From positions 124,001-188,000 of the forward strand of contig NZ_VCNG01000008.1 of the NCBI RefSeq assembly GCF_006227205.1: a DNA stretch of 64,000 bases. The letters run 5' to 3'. The notes under the pieces are model-generated. The model was not told the DNA's origin and did no database searches. It saw only the letters and a program-made list of their open reading frames with translations. The position numbers were made by a program, and so were the translations under genes. Position 1 is the stretch's first letter. Each line of letters begins with the position of its first letter. This document shows positions 32,048 through 42,034 of this stretch, piece after piece. This DNA is from Pseudomonas sp. ICMP22404. Its GTDB lineage: Bacteria; Pseudomonadota; Gammaproteobacteria; Pseudomonadales; Pseudomonadaceae.

Positions 32048-33111
32048 GACGGCTCTCCTGCGTTCAATACGGCGGCCGCGCGCTCGAGCAAGGTTTTGAC
32101 CGGGGCGGCGAGGCCCAGGCGCGGCGGGGTGGCGAGGTTATACCAGAGCCAGTCGGCCTCGGCCACGTGATGGCCGCTTTCCCGAACCTGGACCAGCCAG
32201 GGTTCGATTGCCAACTGGAAGTGACTGAAGGTGTGTACCAGGCCAGGCATTTCCTGGTGCTTGCCCAGTTCCAGGGAGTGTTGCAGGGCCAGGTGTTGCA
32301 GGTCGTCGAGGTCGTCGAGTTCCGGAAGGCTCCACAATCCACCCCACAGGCCGGTGGAAGGGCGACGGTAAAGCAGGATGGCGCCTTCACGGTTGGCCAG
32401 CATTGGCATCAGCGTGCGTTTTTTCGGGACTTCCTTGCGCGGCTTGGGGATCGGGTAGCGGGTTTCCAGGCCCAGCATGTGGGCTTCGCAACCTGACTTC
32501 AGGGGGCAGAGCAGGCAACTGGGTTTGCTGCGAGTGCAGAGCGTGGCGCCCAGGTCCATCATCGCCTGGGTGTAGGCGTTGACCCGATCCTGGGGGGTGA
32601 AGCGCTCGGCGGTGGCCCACAACTGCTTGGCGACCTTGGGTTCGCCCGGGTAGCCTTCCTGGGCCGTGAAGCGCGCCAGTACCCGCTTGACGTTGCCATC
32701 GAGGATTGGCGCCCGCAGGCCCATGCTGATGCTGGCGATAGCGCCGGCGGTAGACAGGCCGATCCCCGGCAGTTCGGTGAGCTTTTCCACGTCCCGGGGG
32801 AATTCGCCGCCGTACTGGTCGACGACGATCTTCGCGGTTTTCTGCAAGTTGCGCGCACGGGTGTAATAGCCCAGGCCGGTCCACAGGTGCAGCACTTCGT
32901 CTTCCGGCGCGGCGGCCAGGGCTTCGACGGTGGGCAGCGAGGCCATGAACCGGTCGAAGTAATTGAGCACGGTGCTGACCTGGGTCTGCTGCAACATGAT
33001 CTCGGAGACCCACACCCGGTACGGGGTGATGCCTTGTTGCCAAGGCAAGTCATGGCGCCCGTGGCGGTCGAACCAGTCCAGGACGGCGGTGGAAAACTGC
33101 TCGGCTCTCAT
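32044..33111 (-). CDS. mutY: A/G-specific adenine DNA glycosylase
   Basis: A 355-residue MutY. Helix-hairpin-helix LPGIGLSTAGAIAS with the catalytic Asp region, IMLQQTQV, and the [4Fe-4S] cluster Cys set in CTRSKPSCLLCPLKSGC are all visible. The C-terminal part is the NUDIX-like domain reading 8-oxoG. It removes adenine mispaired with 8-oxoguanine. The ATG at 33111 overlaps the asmA stop; the longer upstream frame is rejected. Confidence 0.96.
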   Translation of the reverse strand: MRAEQFSTAVLDWFDRHGRHDLPWQQGITPYRVWVSEIMLQQTQVSTVLNYFDRFMASLPTVEALAAAPEDEVLHLWTGLGYYTRARNLQKTAKIVVDQYGGEFPRDVEKLTELPGIGLSTAGAIASISMGLRAPILDGNVKRVLARFTAQEGYPGEPKVAKQLWATAERFTPQDRVNAYTQAMMDLGATLCTRSKPSCLLCPLKSGCEAHMLGLETRYPIPKPRKEVPKKRTLMPMLANREGAILLYRRPSTGLWGGLWSLPELDDLDDLQHLALQHSLELGKHQEMPGLVHTFSHFQLAIEPWLVQVRESGHHVAEADWLWYNLATPPRLGLAAPVKTLLERAAAVLNAGEPS

Positions 33112-35333
33112 CGTTTGAACAGCCCCTTGAGCGCGTCTTTCAACTCGGGGCTGACCTTGTCGCCCAGCTTCTCGTCGATCTTGTCGCCGAGACGGTCGCC
33201 GGCCAGTTTCGCCGCGACCTTGCCTAGTCCGTCGTTGTCCAGGCGGCAGGCCTTGGCGCCGAGCTCCAGCGGACCACGGCAGCGCAGCGGCCATTCGACA
33301 TCGACGTAGCGTTCGTTGACCTGGCAGGCCGGGTCAGGCATGTCGCTCTTGTCGCCTTCGACGATGACGCCGACACGGTAATCCATGCCGAGCACGCGCA
33401 GATCGATATCACCGTTGCCGTTGACGGTCATGCCGGGGATGCGGACTTTCAGGTCCGGGTTGCTGGCCACGCCATTGCGGAAGGTCAAGTTGCCGTCGAG
33501 TTGCTGGAACGGTGTGTCCTTGCCCCGAGGTTCGCCGCTCAGGCTCTTGCGGTTCAGCAGGGCAATGCCCTTGCACAGTTGCTGTTCGAGGTTGGCGTTG
33601 AGCAGCACACCGTCGTTGATGACGAACCCGGCGTTGCCGTTGAGGCTGTCGATCAGGGCTTTCTGGCTGTTGCCGCTGGCGGTCACGACGCTGTTGAGTG
33701 TCACCAGGCCTTTGACCGGCGGATTCTTGCCTTGGCTCTCGATGATTTTCTCGGCCGGCACCCGGTTGATCCGGGTTTGCAGGCTCAACTGTGGCGTGGG
33801 CTGGCGTACATCCAGCGTGCCCTTGGCCTCGAAGTTGCCGTTGAACAGGTCACCCCGCAGGTTTTCCAGGGTCAACAGGCCGCCCTGGCCGGTGGCCTTG
33901 AGGGCCGCGTCCTGGATCGGCAGTTTGTCGAGGGTCAGCTGGCCGAAAGTCAGGTCGGCATCGAGGTCCAGTTTGCTCAGGCGTTCCACCGGAAAGAGTC
34001 GGTCGTTGCTCCAGGCGCCCTGAGTCGGAGCGTTCGGCAGCGGCGTGGTGCCGGCGCCGGCCATGGCACTGGCCTCGGTGTTGCTGACCTCCTCCTCGCG
34101 AGCGGCCTTGGCGCTGTTGGCCTCGGTGGATTTTGGCGGCAGGTAGCGGTCAACGTTGAACGTGTCGGCCTTGAGCTGCGCGCGCAAGGACTGCTTGGCG
34201 AAGTCTTCCACGGCGATACGGCCGCTGAAGCTGCTGTCGTCGACTTTCAGATTGATGTTGTTGAATTCGACGCTGGTGGGCGTACCGGCGATGCGGCTGA
34301 CCAGTTCGACCTTGGTCAGGCTGCCTTCGCCCATGGCGGGTAGTTTCTGGCCGATGCTGTCGACAAAATTCGCCAGGTCGAACTGAGCGATCGATACACC
34401 GCCGTTCAACTGCGGGGTCTTGTCGAGGTCGTTGACCTTCAGTTCGCCCAGGGCGCGCAGCTGGTTCAAGGACAGCTTGATGCCGGTCCATTCGGCAACG
34501 TTCGCGGCCCTGTCCAGGAACAGCTGACCCTGGGCGTTGAAATTCAGGATCTTGCCCTGTAGCGGATCGCCAGTGACTTCGCCGGACAGTTTCAGGTCTT
34601 CGAACTTGTAGCGCTGCAAGGCGCGTTCGAAGCGCAGTTCGCCGGTGACTTCGGTCCGCACGCGCACGGCTGGCTGGCTGCTGGACAGGAAGGCGGTCAG
34701 CTTGACCGGAATGTTGGTGGAGTCGTGGACCGGGCCGGTGCTCAGTTGGATACTTTCGGCGCTGAACTGCTTGCCGGTCTGCTCGTCGGTGTACTCGACC
34801 CGGGCGTTGTTCACGGTCAGGCTGTCGATGTCCAAACGGGTCGGCTGGGCTGGTTTTTCCGCCGGGGCACTGGCGGGCGGAGCCGGTTGCTCGGCCGGTG
34901 CCGGGGTGCCCGCGGTCGTTGTGGAAACGGGCGCCTTGCCAATGTCTTCCCAGTTGCCGTGGCCGTTCTTGTCACGGTTGAGGCGCAGGTTCAGGCCTTC
35001 GACCCGCACGTCGCTCATCTGTACTTCCCGGCGTAGCAGCGGCATGACCCGCACCGAAAGACCGAGCATCTGCAGGTCGGCGAAAGGTTGTGTCGGGTTG
35101 GCCAGCGTCGCGACGCTGGCCTCGTGCAATTCCAGACCCAGCCATGGAAACAGACTCCAGCCGATGTCGCCATTGAGGGTCAGCTCAATGTGGGCCTTGT
35201 CGCGGGCTATCTGGCGGATCTCTTCCTTATAGTCGTTGGGATCGAAGAGGTGGGTCAGGGCAAAGCCCAAGGCCACAATGATCAGCAACAGCCCGAGAAG
35301 TACCAGACCCAGGATTTTGCCGAACGCTTTCAT
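33108..35333 (-). CDS. asmA: AsmA-family envelope protein
   Basis: A 741-residue protein with an N-terminal membrane anchor (about residues 7-28) and a long periplasmic AsmA/DUF748-like beta-rich body, containing FDPNDYKEEIRQIA near the start and a Pro/Ala-rich low-complexity stretch at about residues 140-165. Related proteins bridge the inner and outer membranes and influence phospholipid transport. It is the first gene of the asmA-mutY-yggX operon. Confidence 0.93.
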   Translation of the reverse strand: MKAFGKILGLVLLGLLLIIVALGFALTHLFDPNDYKEEIRQIARDKAHIELTLNGDIGWSLFPWLGLELHEASVATLANPTQPFADLQMLGLSVRVMPLLRREVQMSDVRVEGLNLRLNRDKNGHGNWEDIGKAPVSTTTAGTPAPAEQPAPPASAPAEKPAQPTRLDIDSLTVNNARVEYTDEQTGKQFSAESIQLSTGPVHDSTNIPVKLTAFLSSSQPAVRVRTEVTGELRFERALQRYKFEDLKLSGEVTGDPLQGKILNFNAQGQLFLDRAANVAEWTGIKLSLNQLRALGELKVNDLDKTPQLNGGVSIAQFDLANFVDSIGQKLPAMGEGSLTKVELVSRIAGTPTSVEFNNINLKVDDSSFSGRIAVEDFAKQSLRAQLKADTFNVDRYLPPKSTEANSAKAAREEEVSNTEASAMAGAGTTPLPNAPTQGAWSNDRLFPVERLSKLDLDADLTFGQLTLDKLPIQDAALKATGQGGLLTLENLRGDLFNGNFEAKGTLDVRQPTPQLSLQTRINRVPAEKIIESQGKNPPVKGLVTLNSVVTASGNSQKALIDSLNGNAGFVINDGVLLNANLEQQLCKGIALLNRKSLSGEPRGKDTPFQQLDGNLTFRNGVASNPDLKVRIPGMTVNGNGDIDLRVLGMDYRVGVIVEGDKSDMPDPACQVNERYVDVEWPLRCRGPLELGAKACRLDNDGLGKVAAKLAGDRLGDKIDEKLGDKVSPELKDALKGLFKR

Positions 35334-35425
35334 GGGCGAGTCCTTGTAGGTTGAGTTCAGAATTTAGCCTGCGAGTATAACGCTGTGGATTGCTGGTGCG
35401 TTGGGGCGATCATTTCCCCTGATGC

Positions 35426-35824
35426 TCAACTTTCGTCCAGCGCCAGCTTCAATTTGGCTGCCAGGGCCTGGGCCATCAAGTGCCCGGCCGGGGCCAGCAA
35501 CCGCAGCTCGGCGCCCTCTTGCCGGGCCATCCGCTGCGCTTCGCTGACCAGTCGCTCAGCTACGCCACGGCGACGGGTTACTCTTCGCACGCATATCTGG
35601 GACAAGTGCCAGGCGTTCTGGTGCCGTTGCAGGCGTGCGGCACCGAGCAGTCGATCGTTGAAGCGAGCCGCGATCAATGAGCCATCTTGCAGGTAATCCT
35701 GGATCAGGTGCGTGGCATCGTTGAACGGCTCGAGCAGCCAGGGCGGGGCGTCCAGGTAGATTTTGTGCAGGTCCTGCCGATCCTGGCCGGTGGCTTCAAT
35801 CAGGTGCTCGACAACAATGGGCAT
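35426..35824 (-). CDS. PanZ-like acetyl-CoA-sensing GNAT protein
   Basis: A 132-residue GNAT-fold protein from the ATG at 35824. It has VRRVTRRRGVAERLV as the acetyl-CoA loop and an N-terminal VEHLIEATGQDRQDL typical of the PanZ family. In E. coli PanZ triggers maturation and CoA-dependent inhibition of aspartate decarboxylase PanD; a similar role is inferred. Confidence 0.75.
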   Translation of the reverse strand: MPIVVEHLIEATGQDRQDLHKIYLDAPPWLLEPFNDATHLIQDYLQDGSLIAARFNDRLLGAARLQRHQNAWHLSQICVRRVTRRRGVAERLVSEAQRMARQEGAELRLLAPAGHLMAQALAAKLKLALDES

Positions 35825-36085
35825 GGAAATTCCTGAAAAATAAATGACTTTCGCCCTACAGAAAGCAAACAAGGACGCGATAAGACAAATGACATGAAAA
35901 AGGTGATATCACTTTGGTTTTTCTGTCGCGAGCAAATGGTAACCTTTACCCGTTCGCCCGTCCTTCTGCGACTTGATGTCACACCAACAGGGAGCTTCAC
36001 CGCACAATACAGTCATGCCTGCGTGCAAATAAGGCTGAGGGTGATGCGTGGCTGGCGAACCATTCTAACAACTGGGGGATACACA

Positions 36086-37747
36086 ATGAGCACGAGCATT
36101 ACGGCGGACGGCACTGCCGACCAGCCCGCGTTCCTCTCCAAGGAACGTATCATCGCCAAGTCCGGCTTCAATCGGTGGCTGGTTCCACCGGCCGCGCTGG
36201 CCATTCACCTCTGCATCGGCATGGCCTACGGTTTCTCGGTGTTCTGGTTGCCACTGTCCAAGGCCTTGGGCATCACCAAGCCGGTAGCCTGCGCACCGGA
36301 CATGAGCTTCATCTCGCAAGTCTTTTCGTCTCAATGCGACTGGCCGATCTCGATGCTCGGCTGGATCTACACCCTGTTCTTCATCTTCCTGGGTTGCTCG
36401 GCAGCCATCTGGGGTGGCTGGCTGGAACACGCTGGCCCACGCAAGGCCGGTGTCGTGTCGGCCTTGTGCTGGTGCGGTGGCCTGCTGATTTCCGCGCTGG
36501 GTATCTATACCCACCAGATCTGGCTGATGTGGGTCGGCTCCGGTGTCATCGGCGGTATCGGCCTGGGCCTGGGTTACATCTCCCCGGTGTCCACCCTGAT
36601 CAAATGGTTCCCGGACAAGCGCGGCATGGCGACGGGCATGGCGATCATGGGCTTTGGTGGCGGTGCGATGGTTGGTGCCCCGCTGGCAGCAGCGCTGATG
36701 AACCATTTCGCCTCGCCAACCAGCGTGGGCGTATGGCAGAGCTTCCTGGTCATGGCTGCGATCTATTTCGTGTTCATGATCGGTGGTGCCTTGTCGTACC
36801 GCGTGCCACCGACCGGCTGGAAGCCCGAGGGCTGGACGCCGGCTCCGAAGAAAGCCGCGAACGCGATGATCACCCATCGCCACGTTCACGTGAACGTCGC
36901 CTGGAAAACCCCGCAGTTCCGCCTGGTGTGGCTGGTGTTGTGCCTGAACGTATCCGCCGGTATCGGCATCCTGGGCATGGCGTCGCCGCTGCTGCAGGAA
37001 GTGTTCGGCGGTAAATTGCTCGGCAACGATCTGCCTTTCGGTCAACTGGATGCCACGCAGCTGGCCCAGATCGCCGCCATCGCCGCCGGCTTCACCGGTC
37101 TGCTGAGCCTGTTCAACATCGGTGGGCGGTTCTTCTGGGCATCCTTCTCGGATTACCTGGGCCGTAAAAACACCTACTTCGTGTTCTTCGCCCTGGGTGT
37201 TGCCCTGTACTCGCTGATCCCGAACCTCGGTCACCTGGGCAGTGTCGCCCTGTTCGTGGCGGCGTTCTGCATCATCCTGTCGATGTACGGCGGCGGTTTC
37301 GCCACGGTGCCGGCCTACCTGGCCGACCTGTTCGGTACGCAAATGGTTGGCGCGATCCACGGTCGCCTGTTGACCGCCTGGGCTGCGGCCGGCGTGCTGG
37401 GTCCGGTTCTGGTGAACTACCTGCGTGAATATCAGCTGAGCATCGGCGTTGAACGCGCCGCCGCTTATGACATTACCCTGTACATCCTCTCCGGCCTGCT
37501 GGTGCTGGGCTTCCTGTGCAACCTGATGGTTCGCCCGGTCGCCGACAAGTACTTCATGACCGACGCAGAACTGGCTGCCGAACAGGCGCTGGGCCATGAC
37601 AAGGGTGCCGACAGCACCACTTCTCTGGAGTGGAAAGCCGCACCGGGCACCAAGCTCATGGCGGTCGCCGCCTGGCTGGTGGTGGGTATTCCGTTGGCGT
37701 GGGGTGTGTGGGTGACCCTGCAGAAGACGGCGGTGTTGTTCCACTAA
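36086..37747 (+). CDS. OFA-family MFS transporter
   Basis: A 553-residue inner-membrane protein with about 12-14 helices. MFS signature pieces are visible, such as WFPDKRGMATGMAIMGFGGG and GRFFWASFSDYLGRKN, plus a Cys-containing loop (ACAPDMSFISQVFSSQCDW) in the periplasmic side. The pattern matches the oxalate/formate antiporter (OFA) group; the substrate is unknown. I chose the ATG at 36086 over an upstream frame from 35894. Followed by a REPIN. Confidence 0.9.
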   Translation: MSTSITADGTADQPAFLSKERIIAKSGFNRWLVPPAALAIHLCIGMAYGFSVFWLPLSKALGITKPVACAPDMSFISQVFSSQCDWPISMLGWIYTLFFIFLGCSAAIWGGWLEHAGPRKAGVVSALCWCGGLLISALGIYTHQIWLMWVGSGVIGGIGLGLGYISPVSTLIKWFPDKRGMATGMAIMGFGGGAMVGAPLAAALMNHFASPTSVGVWQSFLVMAAIYFVFMIGGALSYRVPPTGWKPEGWTPAPKKAANAMITHRHVHVNVAWKTPQFRLVWLVLCLNVSAGIGILGMASPLLQEVFGGKLLGNDLPFGQLDATQLAQIAAIAAGFTGLLSLFNIGGRFFWASFSDYLGRKNTYFVFFALGVALYSLIPNLGHLGSVALFVAAFCIILSMYGGGFATVPAYLADLFGTQMVGAIHGRLLTAWAAAGVLGPVLVNYLREYQLSIGVERAAAYDITLYILSGLLVLGFLCNLMVRPVADKYFMTDAELAAEQALGHDKGADSTTSLEWKAAPGTKLMAVAAWLVVGIPLAWGVWVTLQKTAVLFH

Positions 37748-37788
37748 GCAACACCGAGGTGATCCCGGAGCCATCGGTTTCGGGTGAG

Positions 37789-37880
37789 CCCTGTGGGAGC
37801 GAGCCCGCTCGCGATGGGGTGTGTCAGTCGAGTCATTGTTGACTGATCCGCCGCTATCGCGAGCAGGCTCGCTCCCACAT
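37789..37880. repeat. REPIN
   Basis: Two inverted REP units (GTGGGAGCGAGCCCGCTCGCGA and inverse) with a 45-nt spacer between the MFS gene and hisB. Confidence 0.9.
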
Positions 37881-38048
37881 TTGTTTCTGGCTGATGGCAA
37901 AAAACTGCATCCCTCACTTGTATGGACATGTCTATCGCCGGCGGCGCAGGATTCAGCCCGTCAGTGATATCGTCTCTCGTGTTTCTGTTTGTCGCTCGCG
38001 CCCCTATAATGGCTGCCTTTTTCGCCCAATGATTTTGCGGAGCTGGTG

Positions 38049-38642
38049 ATGGCCGAACGTAAGGCGTCTGTCGAGCGCGACACTCTGGAAACCCAGATCA
38101 AAGCCTCGATCAACCTGGATGGCACCGGAAAGGCCCGGTTTGATATCGGCGTGCCTTTCCTTGAGCACATGCTGGACCAGATCGCCCGTCACGGGCTGAT
38201 CGACCTGGACATCGTCAGCAAGGGCGATCTGCATATCGACGACCACCACACGGTGGAAGACGTCGGTATCACCCTGGGGCAGGCCTTCACCCAGGCCATC
38301 GGCGACAAGAAGGGCATCCGTCGCTACGGCCACGCCTATGTGCCGCTCGATGAAGCGCTGTCGCGGGTGGTCATCGACTTCTCCGGTCGTCCGGGCTTGC
38401 AGATGCATGTGCCATACACCCGCGCTACCGTCGGCGGCTTCGACGTCGACCTGTTCCAGGAGTTCTTCCAGGGCTTCGTCAACCACGCCAACGTGACCCT
38501 GCACATCGACAACTTGCGCGGGCATAACACCCACCACCAGATCGAAACCGTGTTCAAGGCTTTCGGCCGCGCCTTGCGCATGGCCGTTGAGCTCGATGAC
38601 CGCATGGCCGGGCAGATGCCTTCCACCAAGGGCGTCCTGTAA
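38049..38642 (+). CDS. hisB: Imidazoleglycerol-phosphate dehydratase
   Basis: A 197-residue HisB. Metal-binding His/Glu blocks FLEHMLDQIARHG, DDHHTVEDVGI and the repeat NNLRGHNTHHQIE-type motif (here DNLRGHNTHHQIE) are visible. It catalyses the sixth step of histidine synthesis. It is monofunctional, as in pseudomonads. The ATG at 38049 is used; a GTG lies 3 nt before. It overlaps hisH by 1 nt. Confidence 0.97.
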   Translation: MAERKASVERDTLETQIKASINLDGTGKARFDIGVPFLEHMLDQIARHGLIDLDIVSKGDLHIDDHHTVEDVGITLGQAFTQAIGDKKGIRRYGHAYVPLDEALSRVVIDFSGRPGLQMHVPYTRATVGGFDVDLFQEFFQGFVNHANVTLHIDNLRGHNTHHQIETVFKAFGRALRMAVELDDRMAGQMPSTKGVL

Positions 38643-39280
38643 TGCAGACGGTTGCGGTTATCGACTACGGTATGGGCAACCTGCACTCGGTGGCCAAGGC
38701 CCTCGAGCACGTGGGCGCCGGCAAGGTCCTGATCACCAGCGATGCCGACGTGATTCGCGAAGCCGACCGGGTGGTATTCCCCGGCGTCGGAGCTATTCGC
38801 GATTGCATGGCCGAGATCCGTCGCCTGGGCTTCGACTCGCTGGTCCACGAAGTCAGCCAGGACCGTCCGTTCCTTGGCATCTGCGTGGGCATGCAGGCAT
38901 TGCTCGAGCGCAGCGAAGAGAACAGCGGTGTCGATTGCATCGGCATGTTCCCGGGCCAGGTTAAGTTCTTCGGCAAGGACCTGCATGAAGATGCCGAACA
39001 CCTGAAAGTCCCCCACATGGGCTGGAACGAAGTGAAACAGGCGGTGGATCATCCGCTGTGGCACAACATTCCGGACCTGGCGCGCTTCTACTTCGTGCAC
39101 AGCTACTACATCGCGGCCGGCAATGCGCGGCAGGTGGTGGGCAGCGGTCACTATGGCGTCGATTTCGCCGCAGCCCTGGCCGATGGGGCGCGATTCGCCG
39201 TGCAGTTCCACCCGGAGAAGAGCCATACCCATGGCCTGCAACTGCTGCAGAATTTCGCGGCGTGGGACGGTCGCTGGTAA
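38642..39280 (+). CDS. hisH: Imidazole glycerol phosphate synthase, glutaminase subunit
   Basis: A 212-residue class-I glutamine amidotransferase: GMGNLHSVAKAL start, nucleophile GICVGMQ (Cys in FLGICVGMQ), and FHPEKSH with the catalytic His/Glu. It feeds ammonia to HisF. Confidence 0.97.
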   Translation: MQTVAVIDYGMGNLHSVAKALEHVGAGKVLITSDADVIREADRVVFPGVGAIRDCMAEIRRLGFDSLVHEVSQDRPFLGICVGMQALLERSEENSGVDCIGMFPGQVKFFGKDLHEDAEHLKVPHMGWNEVKQAVDHPLWHNIPDLARFYFVHSYYIAAGNARQVVGSGHYGVDFAAALADGARFAVQFHPEKSHTHGLQLLQNFAAWDGRW

Positions 39281-39534
39281 TGGCACGCAAGAAACCGCCA
39301 ATCCTGACCCTCACCCCCGAGCAGGAAAGTGAGGCGAATCGCAAGATCCAGCGGTTCATGGAGGATCGTTTCGAACTGGACCTGGGTTCGTTCGAGGCGG
39401 CGGAAATTCTTGACCTGTTTACCCGCGAAATTGCTCCGCACTATTACAACAGGGCGATTTTCGACGTGCAGGCGCACCTTAAGGAAAGGTTCGAAAGCAT
39501 CGAAAGCGACCTGTGGGCGCTCGAGAAAAACTGA
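39280..39534 (+). CDS. DUF2164-family small protein in the his block
   Basis: An 84-residue protein matching the DUF2164 layout (LTPEQESEANRKIQRFMEDRFELDLGSFEA start; YYNRAIFDVQ). Its ATG overlaps the hisH stop by 1 nt, so it is coupled to the operon. Function unknown. Confidence 0.85.
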   Translation: MARKKPPILTLTPEQESEANRKIQRFMEDRFELDLGSFEAAEILDLFTREIAPHYYNRAIFDVQAHLKERFESIESDLWALEKN

Positions 39535-39576
39535 TTCCCGAGCCAAGCTGAACATTCGTATTTGAAGGTTTGCCAG

Positions 39577-40314
39577 ATGCTGATTATCCCCGCTATCGAT
39601 CTCAAGGACGGCGCTTGCGTACGTCTGCGTCAGGGCCGGATGGAAGACTCCACGGTATTTTCCGATGATCCGGTGAGCATGGCCGCCAAGTGGGTGGAAG
39701 GTGGCTGCCGTCGCCTGCATCTGGTCGACCTGAATGGCGCCTTCGAAGGGCAGCCGGTGAACGGTGAAGTAGTTACCGCCATCGCCAGGCGCTACCCGAA
39801 CCTGCCGATCCAGATCGGCGGGGGTATTCGTTCGCTGGAAACCATCGAGCACTACGTCAAGGCCGGCGTCAGCTATGTGATCATCGGCACCAAGGCTGTC
39901 AAGGAACCTGAGTTCGTTGCCGAAGCCTGCCGCGCCTTCCCGGGCAAGGTCATCGTTGGCCTGGACGCCAAGGACGGTTTCGTCGCCACTGACGGCTGGG
40001 CCGAAGTCAGCACCATGCAGGTGATCGACCTGGCCAAGCGCTTCGAGGCTGACGGCGTCTCTGCCATCGTCTACACCGACATCGCCAAAGACGGCATGAT
40101 GCAGGGCTGCAACGTCCCGTTCACCGCCGCCCTGGCCGCCGCCACGAAGATCCCGGTCATCGCTTCCGGTGGTATCCACAACCTGGGCGACATCAAGACG
40201 CTGCTCGACGCCAAGGCGCCCGGCATCATCGGTGCGATCACCGGTCGCGCGATTTATGAAGGCACCCTGGACGTCGCCGAGGCCCAGGCCTTCTGCGATT
40301 CCTACACAGGCTGA
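39577..40314 (+). CDS. hisA: ProFAR isomerase
   Basis: A 245-residue TIM barrel. The start LIIPAIDLKDGACVRLRQG carries the first catalytic Asp; the second phosphate site VIASGGI is visible. It converts ProFAR to PRFAR. I chose the ATG at 39577 in place of 39562. Confidence 0.97.
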   Translation: MLIIPAIDLKDGACVRLRQGRMEDSTVFSDDPVSMAAKWVEGGCRRLHLVDLNGAFEGQPVNGEVVTAIARRYPNLPIQIGGGIRSLETIEHYVKAGVSYVIIGTKAVKEPEFVAEACRAFPGKVIVGLDAKDGFVATDGWAEVSTMQVIDLAKRFEADGVSAIVYTDIAKDGMMQGCNVPFTAALAAATKIPVIASGGIHNLGDIKTLLDAKAPGIIGAITGRAIYEGTLDVAEAQAFCDSYTG

Positions 40315-40323
40315 GGACTCATC

Positions 40324-41094
40324 ATGGCGCTGGCCAAACGCATCATCCCTTGCCTGGACGTGGATAACGGCCGGGTGGTCAAGGGCGTCAAGTTCGAGAA
40401 CATCCGTGACGCCGGCGACCCGGTGGAAATCGCCCGTCGCTACGACGAACAGGGCGCGGACGAGATTACCTTCCTGGACATCACGGCCAGCGTCGATGGC
40501 CGCGATACCACGTTGCATACCGTCGAGCGCATGGCCAGCCAGGTCTTCATCCCGCTGACCGTGGGCGGTGGCGTGCGCACCGTACAAGACATCCGCAACC
40601 TGCTCAACGCCGGTGCGGACAAGGTGTCCATCAACACTGCGGCCGTCTTCAATCCTGAATTCGTCGGCGAGGCCGCCGAGCGTTTCGGCTCGCAGTGCAT
40701 TGTCGTGGCGATCGATGCGAAGAAGGTTTCCGGTCCGGGCGAGCCTCCGCGCTGGGAAATCTTTACTCACGGCGGCCGCAAGCCAACCGGCCTCGACGCC
40801 GTTGAGTGGGCGAAGAAGATGGAAGGCCTGGGCGCCGGTGAAATCCTGCTGACCAGCATGGACCAGGACGGCATGAAGAACGGCTTCGACCTGGGCGTCA
40901 CCCGCGCCATCAGCGATGCCCTGGGGATCCCGGTGATTGCCTCCGGCGGGGTCGGCAACCTGCAACATCTGGCCGACGGCATTCTCGAAGGCCACGCCAG
41001 CGCGGTGCTGGCGGCGAGCATCTTCCACTTTGGCGAATACACCGTGCCGGAGGCCAAGGCCTACATGGCGCAGCGCGGTATCTGCATTCGCTGA
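40324..41094 (+). CDS. hisF: Imidazole glycerol phosphate synthase, cyclase subunit
   Basis: A 256-residue TIM barrel: RIIPCLDVDNGRVVKG with catalytic Asp, LTVGGGVRT, and SMDQDGMKNGFD with the second Asp. It works with HisH and follows hisA by 9 nt. Confidence 0.97.
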   Translation: MALAKRIIPCLDVDNGRVVKGVKFENIRDAGDPVEIARRYDEQGADEITFLDITASVDGRDTTLHTVERMASQVFIPLTVGGGVRTVQDIRNLLNAGADKVSINTAAVFNPEFVGEAAERFGSQCIVVAIDAKKVSGPGEPPRWEIFTHGGRKPTGLDAVEWAKKMEGLGAGEILLTSMDQDGMKNGFDLGVTRAISDALGIPVIASGGVGNLQHLADGILEGHASAVLAASIFHFGEYTVPEAKAYMAQRGICIR

Positions 41095-41157
41095 TCGCTG
41101 GACACCATGGCGGGCCCAAGGCACTCTTGGGCACACCATGGATTGCGGTAGCCCGAC

Positions 41158-41904
41158 ATGTTCAAACGCCTCGTTCTTGCCTTTGCCAGCGCCACGTTGC
41201 TGCTCGCAGGGACCGCCCGCGCTGCCGATACATCGCTGGTGCTGCTCACGGAAAACTTTCCGCCGTACAACATGGCCAAGAACGGCAAGAACTTCGCCCA
41301 GGACGAGAACATCCATGGTATTGCCGTGGACATCGTCCGCGAGATCTTCAAGCGCGCCGATATCAGCTACAGCCTGACGCTGCGCTTTCCCTGGGAGCGC
41401 ATCTACAAACTCGCCCTGGAAAATCCCGGCTACGGTGTATTTGTCATGGCGCGGTTGCCGGAGCGGGAAGCGCTTTTCAAATGGGTCGGCCCCATCGGTC
41501 CGGACGACTGGATCATGCTTGCCAGGGCGGACAGCAAGATTGCCCTGGACTCATTGGAGCAGGCGCGCTCATACAGAATCGGCGCCTACAAAGGTGACGC
41601 CATTGCCGAAACACTGGACAAGCAAGGGTTGAAGCCAATAGTCGTGCTGCGCGACCAGGACAACGCCAGGAAACTGGTCAACGGTCAGATCGACCTGTGG
41701 GCCACTGGCGATCCGGCCGGTCGCTACCTGGCCCGTCAGGAAGGCGTGGACGATCTCAAGACCGTGCTGCGATTCAACAGTGCCGAGTTGTACCTGGCGC
41801 TGAACAAGGACGTGCCCGATGACGTGGTCGCACGGCTTCAAAAAGCCCTGGATGAGCTGCGCAAGGAAGGGATGGTGGACGCGATCATGGCGCGGTATCT
41901 CTGA
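41158..41904 (+). CDS. Periplasmic solute-binding protein (amino-acid type)
   Basis: A 248-residue precursor with a signal peptide ending ARA-A. It has a SBP_bac_3-like body starting LVLLTENFPPYNMAKNG and VDIVREIFKRADI. No permease or ATPase lies nearby, so it may act with a distant transporter or as a sensor. It is separated from hisF by 63 nt and may be co-transcribed. Confidence 0.88.
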   Translation: MFKRLVLAFASATLLLAGTARAADTSLVLLTENFPPYNMAKNGKNFAQDENIHGIAVDIVREIFKRADISYSLTLRFPWERIYKLALENPGYGVFVMARLPEREALFKWVGPIGPDDWIMLARADSKIALDSLEQARSYRIGAYKGDAIAETLDKQGLKPIVVLRDQDNARKLVNGQIDLWATGDPAGRYLARQEGVDDLKTVLRFNSAELYLALNKDVPDDVVARLQKALDELRKEGMVDAIMARYL

Positions 41905-41930
41905 GCCGTGCGCTAGCCGGTCTGGCCCCA

Positions 41931-42023
41931 TCGCGAGCAGGCTCGCTCCCACAGGGGTCTATGGCGGATACAGCATTTGCGACCAACCACAATTTCCTGT
42001 GGGAGCGAGCCTGCTCGCGATGG
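41931..42023. repeat. REP pair in reversed order
   Basis: Two REP units occur as ATCGCGAGCAGGCTCGCTCCC, then after 40 nt GGGAGCGAGCCTGCTCGCGA, the opposite relative order to the usual REPIN in this window. Confidence 0.88.
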
Positions 42024-42034
42024 CCGCGACGCGG

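Noticed and set aside
36065..37900. 611-residue minus-strand frame
   Set aside because: It is antisense to the MFS transporter and runs into a REPIN; composition is His/Gln/Arg-rich noise.
39151..41316. 721-residue open frame on the minus strand
   Set aside because: It lies antisense to hisH, hisA and hisF, which have clear family motifs; high-GC third positions create long shadow frames.
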